Below the pieces are notes generated by a model that made no database searches, was not told the origin of the DNA, and saw only the letters and a program-made list of their open reading frames with translations. This document shows, piece after piece, positions 1 to 10,891 of a stretch of DNA of 64,000 nucleotides. A program made the translations under genes and the position numbers. The first letter of the stretch is position 1. The number at the start of each line of letters is the position of its first letter. Source of the DNA: Thinopyrum elongatum. Taxonomy: Eukaryota; Streptophyta; Magnoliopsida; Poales; Poaceae. The stretch spans positions 49,610,749 through 49,674,748 of the forward strand of contig CM022298.1 of the NCBI GenBank assembly GCA_011799875.1, given 5' to 3'.

Positions 1-1025
1 TTACTCATTGTGTAAAAATTTCAAGATTTTATCGTGTTCTGACATTCTAGAAGAATTCAGACAACAATAGAAAACTTTCTGTTTTCAAAATAGCAACATA
101 TAGACTTGCAAAATAAGCATGGTAAAGGCTATACTTGACCTTTTTATTGAAATAAAAGATACATAACATTACTCTAAATAACAGAAAGCAAATCCTAATA
201 AAATAAAATGATGCTCCAAGAAAAACTCATATTATGTGACGAATAAAAATATAGTTCCAAGTAAGGTTACCGATAATGTTGGAGACGAAAGAGGGGATGC
301 CATCCGGGATGATCCCCAAGCTTAGTTGCTTGGATCTTCCTTGAATATTACCTTGGGGTGCCTTGGGCATCCCCAAGCTTAGGGTCTTGTCACTCCTTAT
401 TCTCCTCATATCGATATCTCATCCAAAACTTGAAAACTTCAATCACACAAAACATAACAAAACCTTCGTGAGATCCGTTAGTATAATAAAACAAATCATT
501 CACTTGGTTACTGTCAAAGACAAGATTCATAATTGTTCTCACACAATGCCTACTATAACCTATCATTTATACAATTTATATTAAGAAATATAAGCCATAG
601 ACACTAGAAAACAAGCAAACTATGCATCGAAAATAGAATCTGTCAAAAACAGAACAGTCTATGAAGATCTGAATTGAAATCATACTTATGTAGCTCCAAA
701 AATTCTGAAAAATTTGGAAAAGGTATAAAGGTTTCATATACAAACTATGTAAAAAAATCAGAGTTTTTCCACGTCCAGTAAAAGATAGGAATTTCTGTAC
801 TGGACGCAAAAGTTTCTGTTTTTGCACAGAATCAAATCAACTATCAACCACACTATCCCAAAGGCTTTACTTGGCACTTTATTGAAACAAAAGCTATAAA
901 ACATGATTACTACAGTATAATAATCACATGAACACACAAAAACAGTAGGGGTAAATATTGGGTTGTTTCCCAACAAGCGCTTTTCTTTAATGCCTTTTAG
1001 CGAGGCATGATGATTTCAATGATGC

Positions 1026-1995
1026 TCACATGAAAGATAAGAATTGAAACATAATGGGAGCATCATGAAGCATATGACTAGCACATTTAAGTCTAACCCA
1101 CTTCCTATGCATAGGTATTTTGTGAGGAAAAAACTTATGGGAACAAGAATCAACTAGCATAGTAAGGTAAAACAAGCAAAACTTCAAGATTTTCAACACA
1201 TAGAGAGAAAACTTGATATAATTGCAATATGTAAAAGCATATGCTCCCCTATCATAGTAATTTTCAGTAGCATCACGAATGAATTCAACAATATAACCAT
1301 CACATAAAGCATTATCTTCATGATGCACAAGCATAGAAATTTTATTACTCTCCACATAAGCAAAATTATCCTCATGAATAGTAGTGGGAGCAAACTCAAC
1401 AAAATAACTATCATGTGAGGCATAATCCAATTGAAAATTAAAACCATGATGACAAGTTTCATGGTTATCATTATTCTTTATAGCGTACATGTCATCACAA
1501 TAATCATCATAGATAGCAACTTTCTTCTCATAATCAATTGGAACCTCTTCCAAAATAGTGGATTCATCACTAAATAAAGTCAAGACCTCTCCAAATCCAC
1601 TTTCATAATTATCACAATAAGATTCAACACCCTCCAAAATTGTGGGATCATTACTTCCTAAAGTTGACACTCTTCCAAACCCACATTCATCAATATAATC
1701 ATCATAAATAGGAGGCATGCAATCATCATAATAAATTTGCTCATCAAAACTTGGGGGACTAAAAATATCATCTTCAACAAACATAGCATCCCCAAGCTTG
1801 TGGCTTTGCATATCATTAGCATCATGGATATTCAAAGAATTCATACTAACAACATTGCAATCATGCTCATCATTCAAAAATTTAGTGCCAAACATTTTAT
1901 ACACTTCTTCTTCTAACACTTGAGCACAATTTTCCTTTCCATCATTTTCAGAAAGACATTAAAAATATGACGCATATGAGGCAACCTCATTTCCA
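1026..1995 (-). pseudogene. Second copy of the acidic repeat ORF, frameshifted near its start
   Basis: This matches the 6431-7402 ORF. Residues from the VLEEEVYKMFG segment to the end stay open (297 codons, 1026-1919). One base is missing near 1950 (TTTTCAGAAAG here against TTTTCACGAAAG in the other unit), which separates the original start at 1993-1995 from the body. Substitutions relative to the other unit are few (Cys/Ser, Lys/Asn, Arg/His and Thr/Pro exchanges), so the units diverged recently. Confidence 0.6.
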
Positions 1996-2094
1996 TTTTT
2001 TTTGTAGTTTTCTTTTATAAACTAAACTAGTGATAAAACAAGAAACTAAAAGATTCGATTGCAACATCTAAAGATATACCTTCAAGCACTCACC

Positions 2095-2112
2095 TCCCCG
2101 GCAACAGCGCCA
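2095..2112 (-). other. Primer binding site, left unit
   Basis: Identical to the site at 7501-7518 and at the same spacing from its LTR. Its presence left of the middle LTR shows that a second internal region really starts here. Confidence 0.8.
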
Positions 2113-2122
2113 GAAAAGAGCT

Positions 2123-3790
2123 TGATGTCTACTACGCAACCTTCTTCTTGTAGACTCGTGTTGGGCCTCCAAGCGCAGAGTTTTGTAGGACAGTAGCAAA
2201 TTTCCCTCAAGTGGATGACGTAAGGTTTATCAATCCGTGGGAGGCGTAGAATGAAGATGGTCTCTCTCAAACAACCATGGAACCAAATAACAAAGAGTCT
2301 CTTGTGTCCCCAACACACCCAATACAATGGTAAATTGTATAGGTGCACTAGTTCGGTGAAGAGATGGTGATACAAGTGTAATATGGATGGTAAAAATATA
2401 TTTTTATAATCTGAATAAATAAAAAGAGCAAGGTAGCAAGTAACAAAAGTGAGCGAAAATGGTATTGCAATGCTTCGAAACAAGGCCTAGGGTTCATACT
2501 TTCACTAGTGCAAGTTCTCTCAACAATGATAACATAATTAGATCATATGGCAATCCCTCAACGTGCAACAAAGAGTCACTCCAAAGTCACTAATAGCGGA
2601 GAATAAACGAAGAGATTATTGCAGGGTACGAAACCACCTCAAAGTTATTCGTTCTGTTCTATCTATTGGGCTATTCCTATAAGTGCCACAAACAGCCCTA
2701 GAGTTCGTACTAAAATAACACCTTAAGATACACATCAACCAAAACCCTAGTGTCATCTAGATACTCCAATGTCACCACAAGTATCCGTGGGTTTGATTAT
2801 ACGATATGCATCACACAATCTCAGATTCATCTATTCAAACCAACACAAAGAACTTCAAAGAGTGCCTCAAAGTTTCTACCGGAGAGTCAAGACGAAAACG
2901 TATGCCAACCCCTATGCATAAGTTCACAAGGTCACAGAACCCGCAAGTTGATCACCAAAACATACATTAAGTGGATCACGTGAATATACCATTGTCACCA
3001 CAGATAAGCACATGCAAGACATACATCAAGTGTTCTCAAATCCTTAAAGACTCAATCCGATAAGATAACTTCAAAGGGAAAACTCAATTCATTACAAGAA
3101 GGTAGAGGGGGAGAAACATCATAAGATCTAACTATAATAGCAAAGCTCGCGGTACATCAAGATCGTGCCAAATCAAGAACATGAGGGAGAGAGATCAAAC
3201 ACATAGCTACTGGTACATACCCTTAGCCCCGAGGGTGAACTACTCCCTCCTCGTCATGGAGATCGCCGGGACGATGAAGATGGCCATCGGTGATGAGTTC
3301 CCCCTCCAGTAGGTTGCCGGAACGGGCTCCCGATTGGTTTTTCATGGCTACAGAGGCTTGCGGTGGCGGAAATCCCGATCTAGGATTATTTCTGGGGGTT
3401 TCTATATTTATAGGAATTTTTGGCGTCGAGAACAAGTCAGGGGGGTCCACGAGGAGCCCACAAGACCTGAGGGCATGCCCTAGGGGGGGGTGCGCCCTCC
3501 ACCCTTGTGGAGGCCTCGTGGCTCTTCTGGCCCAACTCTTTTGCTTCGGGGGCTTCTTCTGGTCCATAAAAAATAACCGTAAATTTTCAGCTCATTTGGA
3601 CTCCGTTTGGTATTCCTTTTCTGCGAAACTCAAAAACAAGGAAAAAACAGAAACTGGCACTAGGCTCTAGGTTAATAGGTTAGTCCCAAAAATATTATAA
3701 AATAGCATATAAATGCATATAAAACATCCAAAACAGATAATATAATAGCATGGAACGATAAAAAATTATAGATATGTTGGAGACGTATCA
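2123..3790 (-). repeat. LTR, middle copy shared by two units (1668 bp)
   Basis: Same terminal signals as the right copy: TGATACGTCTCC reading down from 3790 and ACATCA at 2123. It is flanked by a polypurine tract on its right (3791 onward) and a primer site on its left (2095-2112). It is therefore simultaneously the 3' LTR of the right unit and the 5' LTR of the left unit. Confidence 0.85.
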
Positions 3791-3806
3791 AGCATCCCCA
3801 AGCTTA
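3791..3806 (-). other. Polypurine tract next to the middle LTR
   Basis: The minus strand reads AAGCTTGGGGATGC directly before the LTR start. The same AAGCTTGGGGAT core recurs inside the element at 4975-4990, 5032-5045, 5714-5728 and 5770-5786. Confidence 0.7.
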
Positions 3807-4959
3807 ATTCCAGCTCGTCCTCGAGTAGGTAAATGATAAAAACAGAATTTTTGATGTGGAATGCTACCTAACGTATTTATCCATGTAATTTTCTTTATTG
3901 TGGCATGAATGTTCAGATCCATAAGATTCAAAACAAAAGTTTAATATTGACATAAAAACAATAATACTTCAAGCATACTAACAAGGCAATTATGTCTTCT
4001 CAAAATAACATGGCCAAAGAAAGCTTATCCCTACAAAATGATATAGTCTGGCTATGCTCCATCTTCATCACACAAAATATTCAAATCATGCACAACCCTG
4101 ATGACAAGCCAAGTAATTGTTTCATACTTTTGATGACAAGCCGAGAGTTGCGCGGTACTAGAGAGGCTAGCAATGGTGGAAGGGTGAGAGTGCGTATAAT
4201 CCATGGACTCAACATTAGTCATAAAGAACTCACATACTTATTGCAAAAGTCTATTAGCTATCGAAACAAAGTACTACACGCATTCTCCTAGGGGGATAGA
4301 TTGGTAGGAAAAGACCATCGGTCGTCCCCGACCGCCACTCATAAGGAAGACAATCAATAAATAAATCATGCTCCGACTTCATCACATAACGGTTCACCAT
4401 ACATGCATGCTACGGGAATCACAAACTTTAACACAAGTATTTCTACCAATCCACAATTACTCACTAGCATGACTCTAATATCACCATCTTTATATCTCAA
4501 AACAAATGCAAGGAATCAAACTTTCTCATAGTATTCAATGCTCTTTATATGAAAGTTTTTATTATATCCCTCTTGGATGCCTATCATATTAGAACTAAAT
4601 TTATAACCAAAGCAAATTACCATGCTGTTTAAAGACTCTCAAAATAATATAAGTGAAGCATGAGAGTTCAACAATTTCTATAAAATAAAACCACCGCCGT
4701 GCTCTAAAAAGATATAAGTGAAGCACTAGAGGAAATGACAAACTATTCCAAAAGATATAAGTGAAGATCAATGAGTAGTCGAATAATTATGTAACTATGT
4801 GAAGATTCTATAACATTTAAAAATTTCAGAAATTGGAATATTATACAAACAGCAAGAAAAACAAAATAAAATGACATTGCAAGTATAGCACATATCATGT
4901 GAAGAAGCAAAAACTTAGGCTCAACCAAAACTAACAGATAGTTGTTGAAGAAGAAAGGT
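3807..4959 (-). other. Non-coding 3' internal part of the retroelement
   Basis: AT-rich sequence without a credible frame. Between 4645 and 4775 the motif GATATAAGTGAAG appears three times as a short degenerate repeat. Similar non-coding sequence fills 20-1020 in the left unit. Confidence 0.5.
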
Positions 4960-6400
4960 GGGATGCCAACCGGGGCATCCCCAAGCTTAGATGCTTGAGA
5001 CTTCTTGAAATATTAATTAGGGATGCCTTGGGCATCCCCAAGCTTGAGCTCTTGTGTCTCCTTAATTCCTTTTATATCACGGTTTCCCTAAAGTTTAAAA
5101 CTTCATCCACACAAAACTCAACAAGAACTTGTGAGAAAAGTTAGTATAAATCAAATGCAAAACCTTATCATTCTGTACTGTAGCAAATCACTAAAATTAT
5201 TATTTAACATTGCATACTAAATTCCTGTACATATTTAATACTCCTATCCTCAAATAGAATCATTAAACAAGCAAACATATGCAAACAATGCAAACATAAC
5301 AGCAATCTGTCAAAACAGGACAGTCTGCAAAGAGTGCAATTGTACTCATACTTCCTTTTTTCGAAAATTTCTAAAAAATTACCACACTGTATAAAATTTG
5401 TTGTTACTCATTGTGTAAAAATTTCAAGATTGTATCATGTTCTGACTTTCTAGAAGAATTCAGACAACAATAGAAAACTTTCTGTTTTCAAAATAGCAAC
5501 ATATAGACTTGCAGAATAAGCATGGTAAAGGCTATACTTGACCTTTTTATTGAAATAAAAGATACATAACATTACTCTAAATAACAGAAAGCAAATCCTA
5601 ATAAAATAAAATGATGCTCCAAGCAAAACTCATATTATGTGACGAATAAAAATATAGTTCCAAGTAAGGTTACCGATAATGTTGGAGACGAAAGAGGGGA
5701 TGCCATCCGGGATGATCCCCAAGCTTAGTTGCTTGGATCTTCCTTGAATATTACCTTGGGGTGCCTTGGGCATCCCCAAAGCTTAGGGTCTTGTCACTCC
5801 TTATTCTCCTCATATCGATATCTCACCCAAAACTTGAAAACTTCAATCACACAAAACTTAACAAAACCTTCGTGAGATCCGTTAGTATAATAAAACAAAT
5901 CATTCACTTGGTTACTGTCAAAGACAAGATTCATAATTGTTCTCACACAATGCCTACTGTAACCTATCATTTATACAATTTATATTAAGCAATATAAGCC
6001 ATAGACACTAGAAAACAAGCAAACTATGCATCGAAAATAGAATCTGTCAAAAACAGAACAGTCTGTGAAGATATGAATTGAAATAGTACTTATGTAACTC
6101 CACAAATTCTCAAAAATTAGGACAACGTATAAAGTTTCTATATACATACTCTGTAAAACAATCAGAGTTTTTTAGCATTCCAGTAAAAGATAGGAATTTC
6201 TGTACTGGACGCAAAAGTTTCTGTTTTTGCACAGAATCAAATTAACTATCAACAACACTATCCCAAAGGCTTTACTTGGCACTTTATTGAAACAAAAGCT
6301 ATAAAACATGATTACTACAGTATAATAATCACATGAACACACAAAAAAAGTAGCGGTAAATATTGGGTTGTTTCCCAACAAGCGCTTTTCTTTAATGCCT
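4960..6400 (-). repeat. Diverged internal tandem repeat (about 720-bp unit, two copies)
   Basis: The block 4960-5680 and the block 5690-6400 follow the same order: paired CCCCAAGCTTA motifs, a stretch ending with acacaaaacttaacaa-like sequence, a CTGTCAAAACAG-like motif with ACAGTCTG, then ttgaaaca/ataaaag and a cataacatta-like segment. They are clearly related but far more diverged than the two retroelement units. The copy in the left unit starts at base 1. Confidence 0.6.
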
Positions 6401-6430
6401 TTTAGCTAGGCATGATGATTTCAATGATGC

Positions 6431-7402
6431 TCACATGAAAGATAAGAATTGAAACATAATGGGAGCATCATGAAGCATATGACTAGCACATTTAAGTCTA
6501 ACCCACTTCCTATGCATAGGGATTTTGTGAGGAAAAAACTTATGGGAACAAGAATCAACTAGCATAGGAAGGTAAAACAAGCAAAACTTCAAGATTTTCA
6601 ACACATAGAGAGAAAACTTGATATAATTGCAATATGTAAAAGCATATGCTCCCCTATCATAGTAATTTTCAGTAGCATCATGAATGAATTCAACAATATA
6701 ACCATCACATAAAGCATTATCTTCATGATGCACAAGCATAGAAATTTTATTACTCTCCACATAAGCAAAATTATCCTCATGAATAGTAGTGGGAGCAAAC
6801 TCAACAAAATAACTATCATGTGAGGCATAATCCAATTGAAAATTAAAACCATGATGACAAGTTTCATGGTTATCATTATTCTTTATAGCGTACATGTCAT
6901 CACAATAATCATCATAGATAGCAACTTTGTTCTCATAATCAATTGGAACCTCTTCCAAAATAGTGGATTCATCACTAAATAAAGTCAAGACCTCTCCAAA
7001 TCCACTTTCATAATTATCACAATAAGATTCAACACCCTCCAAAATTGTGGGATCATTACTTCCTAAAGTTGACACTCTTCCAAACCCACTTTCATCAATA
7101 TAATCATCATAAATAGGAGGCATGCAATCATCATAATAAATTTGCTCATCAAAACTTGGGGGACTAAAAATATCATCTTCAACAAACATAGCATCCCCAA
7201 GCTTGTGGCTTTGCATATCATTAGCATCATGGATATTCAAAGAATTCATACTTACAACATTGCAATCATGCTCATCATTCAAAAATTTAGTGCCAAACAT
7301 TTTATACACTTCTTCTTCTAACACTTGAGCACAATTTTCCTTTCCATCATTTTCACGAAAGACATTAAAAAGATGACGCATATGAGGGAACCTCAATTCC
7401 AT
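6431..7402 (-). CDS. Unknown acidic protein with internal repeats and C-terminal hydrophobic segment (323 aa)
   Basis: I do not recognise this protein. It is the only long frame in the retroelement and sits just inside the primer site, where gag normally lies, but shows no gag, zinc-knuckle or protease motif. The middle (residues about 65-220) is rich in Asp, Glu and Tyr and carries imperfect repeats, for example GFGRVSTL..DPTILEGVE followed by GFGEVLTL..ESTILEEVP, and HEDNFAYVE followed by HEDNALCDG. Near residue 260 there is a hydrophobic stretch (FSLYVLKILKFCLFYL) that could span a membrane, followed by a basic tail. The frame is also recognisable in the second unit, where only a few residues differ. 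Whether it is translated is unknown; it may be a relic leader ORF. Confidence 0.55.
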   Translation of the reverse strand: MELRFPHMRHLFNVFRENDGKENCAQVLEEEVYKMFGTKFLNDEHDCNVVSMNSLNIHDANDMQSHKLGDAMFVEDDIFSPPSFDEQIYYDDCMPPIYDDYIDESGFGRVSTLGSNDPTILEGVESYCDNYESGFGEVLTLFSDESTILEEVPIDYENKVAIYDDYCDDMYAIKNNDNHETCHHGFNFQLDYASHDSYFVEFAPTTIHEDNFAYVESNKISMLVHHEDNALCDGYIVEFIHDATENYYDRGAYAFTYCNYIKFSLYVLKILKFCLFYLPMLVDSCSHKFFPHKIPMHRKWVRLKCASHMLHDAPIMFQFLSFM

Positions 7403-7500
7403 TTTTTTTGTAGTTTTCTTTTATAAACTAAACTAGTGATAAAACAAGAAACTAAAAGATTCGATTGCAACATCTAAAGATATACCTTCAAGCACTCACC

Positions 7501-7518
7501 TCCCCGGCAACAGCGCCA
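7501..7518 (-). other. Primer binding site, right unit
   Basis: The minus strand reads TGGCGCTGTTGCCGGGGA, ten bases inside the LTR end. It differs by one base from the TGGCGCCGTTGCCGGGGA site used by Athila-type elements (tRNA-Asp) and found at 56143-56160 in this window. Confidence 0.8.
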
Positions 7519-7528
7519 GAAAAGAGCT

Positions 7529-9166
7529 TGATGTCTACTACGCAACCTTCTTCTTGTAGACTCGTGTTGGGCCTCCAAGCGCAGAGTTTTGTAGGACAGT
7601 AGCAAATTTCCCTCAAGTGAATGAAGATGGTCTCGCTCAAACAACCCTGCAACCAAATAACAAAGAGTCTCTAGTGTCCCCAACACACCCAATACAATGG
7701 TAAATTGTATAGGTGCACTAGTTCGGCGAAGAGATGGTGATACAAGTGTAATATGGATGGTAAAAATATATTTTTATAATCTGAATAAATAAAAAGAGCA
7801 AGGTAGCAAGTAACAAAAGTGAGCGAAAACGGTATTGCAATGCTTCGAAACAAGGCCTAGGGTTCATACTTTCACTAGTGCAAGTTCTCTCAACAATGAT
7901 AACATAATTAGATCATATGGCAATCCCTCAACGTGCAACAAAGAGTCACTCCAAAGTCACTAATAGGGGAGAATAAACGAAGAGATTATTGCAGGGTACG
8001 AAACCACCTCAAAGTTATTCTTTCTGATCGATCTATTGGGCTATTCCTATAAGTGCCACAAACAGCCCTAGAGTTCGTACTAAAATAACACCTTAAGATA
8101 CACATCAACCAAAACCCTAGTGTCACCTAGATACTCCAATGTCACCACAAGTATCCGTGGGTTTGATTATACGATATGCGTCACACAATCTCAGATTCAT
8201 CTATTCAAACCAACACAAAGAACTTCAAAGAGTGCCTCAAAGTTTCTACCGGAGAGTCAAGACGAAAAAGTATGCCAACCCCTATGCACAAGTTCACAAG
8301 GTCACAGAACCCGCAAGTTGATCACCAAAACATACATCAAGTGGATCACGTGAATATACCATTGTCACCATAGATAAGAACATGCAAGACATACATCAAG
8401 TGTTCTCAAATCCTTAAAGACTCAATCCGATAAGATAACTTCAAAGGGAAAACTCAATTCATTACAAGAAGGTAGAGGGGGAGAAACATCATAAGATCTA
8501 ACAATAATAGCAAAGCTCGCGGTACATCAAGATCGTGCCAAATCAAGAACACGAGGGAGAGAGATCAAACACATAGCTACTGGTACATACCCTCAGCCCT
8601 GAGGGTGAACTACTCCCTCCTCGTCATGGAGATCGTTGGGACGATGAAGATGGCCATCGGTGATGATTTCCCCCTCCAGTAGGTTGCCGGAACGGGCTCC
8701 CGATTGGTTTTTCATGGCTACAGAGGCTTGTGGTGGCGGAAATCCCGATCTAGGTTTATTTCTGGGGGTTTCTATATTTATAGGAATTTTTGGCGTCGAG
8801 AACAAGTCAGGGGGGGTCCACGAGGAGCCCACAAGACCAGAGGGCACTCCCTAGGGGGGGGGGGGGGCGCCCTCCACCCTTGTGGAGGCCTCGTGGCTCT
8901 TCTGGCCCAACTCTTTTGCTTCGGGGGCTTCTTCTGGTCCATAAAAAATCACCGTAAATTTTCAGCTCATTTGGACTCCGTTTGGTATTCCTTTTCTGCG
9001 AAACTCAAAAACAAGGAAAAAACAGAAAACTGGCACTGGGCTCTAGGTTAATAGGTTAGTCCCAAAAATAATATAAAATAGCATATAAATGCAGATAAAA
9101 CATCCAAAACAGATAATATAATAGCATGGAACAATAAAAAATTATAGATACGTTGGAGACGTATCA
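7529..9166 (-). repeat. LTR, right copy (1638 bp)
   Basis: Boundaries are set by TGATAC at 9166 (minus) and ACATCA at 7529, followed after ten bases by the primer site. Compared with the 2123-3790 copy it lacks about 41 bases just after 7619, and otherwise differs by scattered substitutions and by a longer G run near 8855-8867. Short open frames inside (for example 8660-8854, 8120-8353) have no protein logic. Confidence 0.85.
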
Positions 9167-10891
9167 ATGTCTTCGAACCTCTCTGTAATCTTGGCTGCTA
9201 CACCTTCTCGCTCTGCCTTCTCCTCCTTCCATTTCTTTCCTCGGAACCCTCTTTGAACCTTCTTGGGTGGTTCATTTGTTGGGTAGATTGGGTCACTGGT
9301 TTCTTCCTCTGTACCTTAAGCAACAATCTTTGCAATGAATAGGTTCCACTTGGGTTGTCCATTCAGCTTCAACCAACAATGCATGATGGTGAAGTTTTTC
9401 TTCTCCAACTTCTTGAACACACTACACGCACGAGAGGGCTACAAAAAAACATTGTCAAAAATGCATATCCAACTACAAATGATCTAGAGAACAATGCATA
9501 CATATCCATATACAAAACTATACATATCCGGCAATGAAACTATGCATATCCGGCTACAAGTGATCAACACAACAATGCATACATATCTGGCTTCAAAACT
9601 ATGCATATCCGGCTACAAAACTTTGCATATCCGACTACAAATGATATAGACAACAATGCATACATATCAGGCTACAAACTAAGCATATCCGGCAACAAAA
9701 CTAAGCATATCTAGCTACAAATGGTCTACACAACAATGCATACATATCTGGCTATAAATGATCTACACAACAATGCATATCTGGCAAGTGATGTAGACAT
9801 ATTAACAACTTACTTGCTCGGTGATTTGAGCACCACTTGGCCACCCGGCGATAAGTTGCCTCAAGTGGCCACAATACTTCGACATGGCCCCTTGGATGGT
9901 GTACCATTGATGGTTGAGGGACTTTGATTCACAGTTCTGGTTGACCACGTCGGAGTAGGCGTGAAATGCTTATGTTCATGGAACCAAGTGTGAATGTTGG
10001 CGCAAAAGGTTGTGACCTTTTGGTCAGTCCCATGCATCGGATCGAGGCTAGTAGCCAACCATGCATCGCATAACAACTCATCCTCCCGCATGTTTAAGCT
10101 TTCTCCTTTGCCCCTCTTCTTTGAATTGCCATCAAAATCATCTGGGTCATCGTCTTCGCCGTCCTTCTCCTCCTCCTGTTGTCCGGTGGCCCAATCCTGC
10201 TGCTGTGTGTCCGCGCCCGGCTGGGTGTAGTCCAGCTGCTTCGTGCCATGCTGGCTGTATGTGCCAGACTAGGTGTACTTCTGCGTGCCCGACTGGTTGT
10301 AGGTGTCGGATTGGGTGGGCTCCGAGTCATCCACCTGCTCGTCCTCATAGGAACCTCCTCCTCCACAGTCCCTCGTGGATGATCTCGTACATCTCCCTGT
10401 CCGCGTTGTCGTACACCGGCTCTCCCGCTTTAGGATACTAGCGAACAGTGTGCGGGCACTCATCTGCTTCACGTCTGTCATCCATTTCCGGACAAGCGAC
10501 AACGAACACTCAGAGAAACACAGTAGCACCGCATTGATGTCTATGATGAACGACATAGCGGGGGGTGCCGGAGACTGCCTACCCAGCTGCTTGGTGGCGT
10601 AGAAGTACAAAGTCTTGTAATGTTTCGGCCATGGCGGCGGCTGCACGGTCGGCAGGGGCGGAGGGGCCCCCGACCCTAGCCCCGACCTCCACCACATCCG
10701 CGACTAGCATGCCCACTACCTCGTCTGCCACCAGCACACCCTCTATCGTCTCTTTTGCTTCCTGGCGTTTCCGGCTTTGCATTCGCTTTGATGCTGCAAT
10801 TTTGCCGCGTCGCCGAGTTGATCTTCTATGCGAGCGTGATGTTTGGATGCTCCACAACCTCCATCTCTGGTAGGTTCTCCTCCGGGTCCAT
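9167..10891 (-). pseudogene. SANT/NAM-associated protein gene (PIF/Harbinger-ORF1-like), truncated and broken
   Basis: On the minus strand from the probable ATG at 10889-10891 (MDPEENLPEM) the frame passes a Gln/Ser-rich region and reaches MREDELLCDAWLATSLDPMHG (about 10091), the start of a SANT/Myb-like DNA-binding domain typical of the plant family annotated as NAM-associated or glutathione S-transferase T3-like. After an intron-like stretch holding a minisatellite, it resumes near 9430 with FTIMHCWLKLNGQPKWN and a basic tail containing GFRGKKWKEEKAEREG. Damage: TAG at 10826-10828, TAG near 10270, a frameshift near 9900 and TAA near 9320. The last codons (TERFED) end at 9167, where the LTR begins, so the retroelement removed the C-terminus. 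Such proteins are often linked to Harbinger transposons; here I see no DDE transposase. Confidence 0.7.
9460..9795. repeat. Minisatellite in the intron of the SANT gene
   Basis: Repeated units of about 22-45 bases built from CTACAAAACTATGCATATCCGG and ACAACAATGCATACATATC alternate some ten times. They lie between the two exon-like parts of the pseudogene, so they probably expanded within an intron. Confidence 0.7.

Larger units (their letters stand above)
1..9166 (-). mobile_element. Tandem non-autonomous LTR retrotransposon array (Gypsy, Athila-like signals)
   Basis: Read on the minus strand from 9166 downward, this is LTR (9166-7529), internal (7528-3791), LTR (3790-2123), then a second internal copy (2122 to beyond base 1). 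The two internal copies are nearly identical with an offset of about 5402-5406 bases, so the middle LTR serves both units. LTRs start TGATACGTCTCC and end ACATCA. The primer site complements tRNA-Asp type ends as in Athila elements, and a purine tract adjoins the LTR. No gag, protease, reverse transcriptase or integrase is visible in the 3.7-kb internal part, so it must be mobilised in trans. It resembles the Sabrina/WHAM/Fatima group of wheat, but I do not assign a family. The left end lies outside the window; the candidate target duplication on the right is ATGTC (9167-9171). Confidence 0.85.

Noticed and set aside
3290..3670. 126-codon frame, repeated at 8704-9051
   Set aside because: Within the array-type LTRs; the two copies differ by frame-changing G-run lengths, so no coding constraint.
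10061..10441. Plus-strand 126-codon frame over the SANT pseudogene
   Set aside because: Antisense shadow of the minus-strand coding sequence; Cys/Pro/His-rich without family resemblance.
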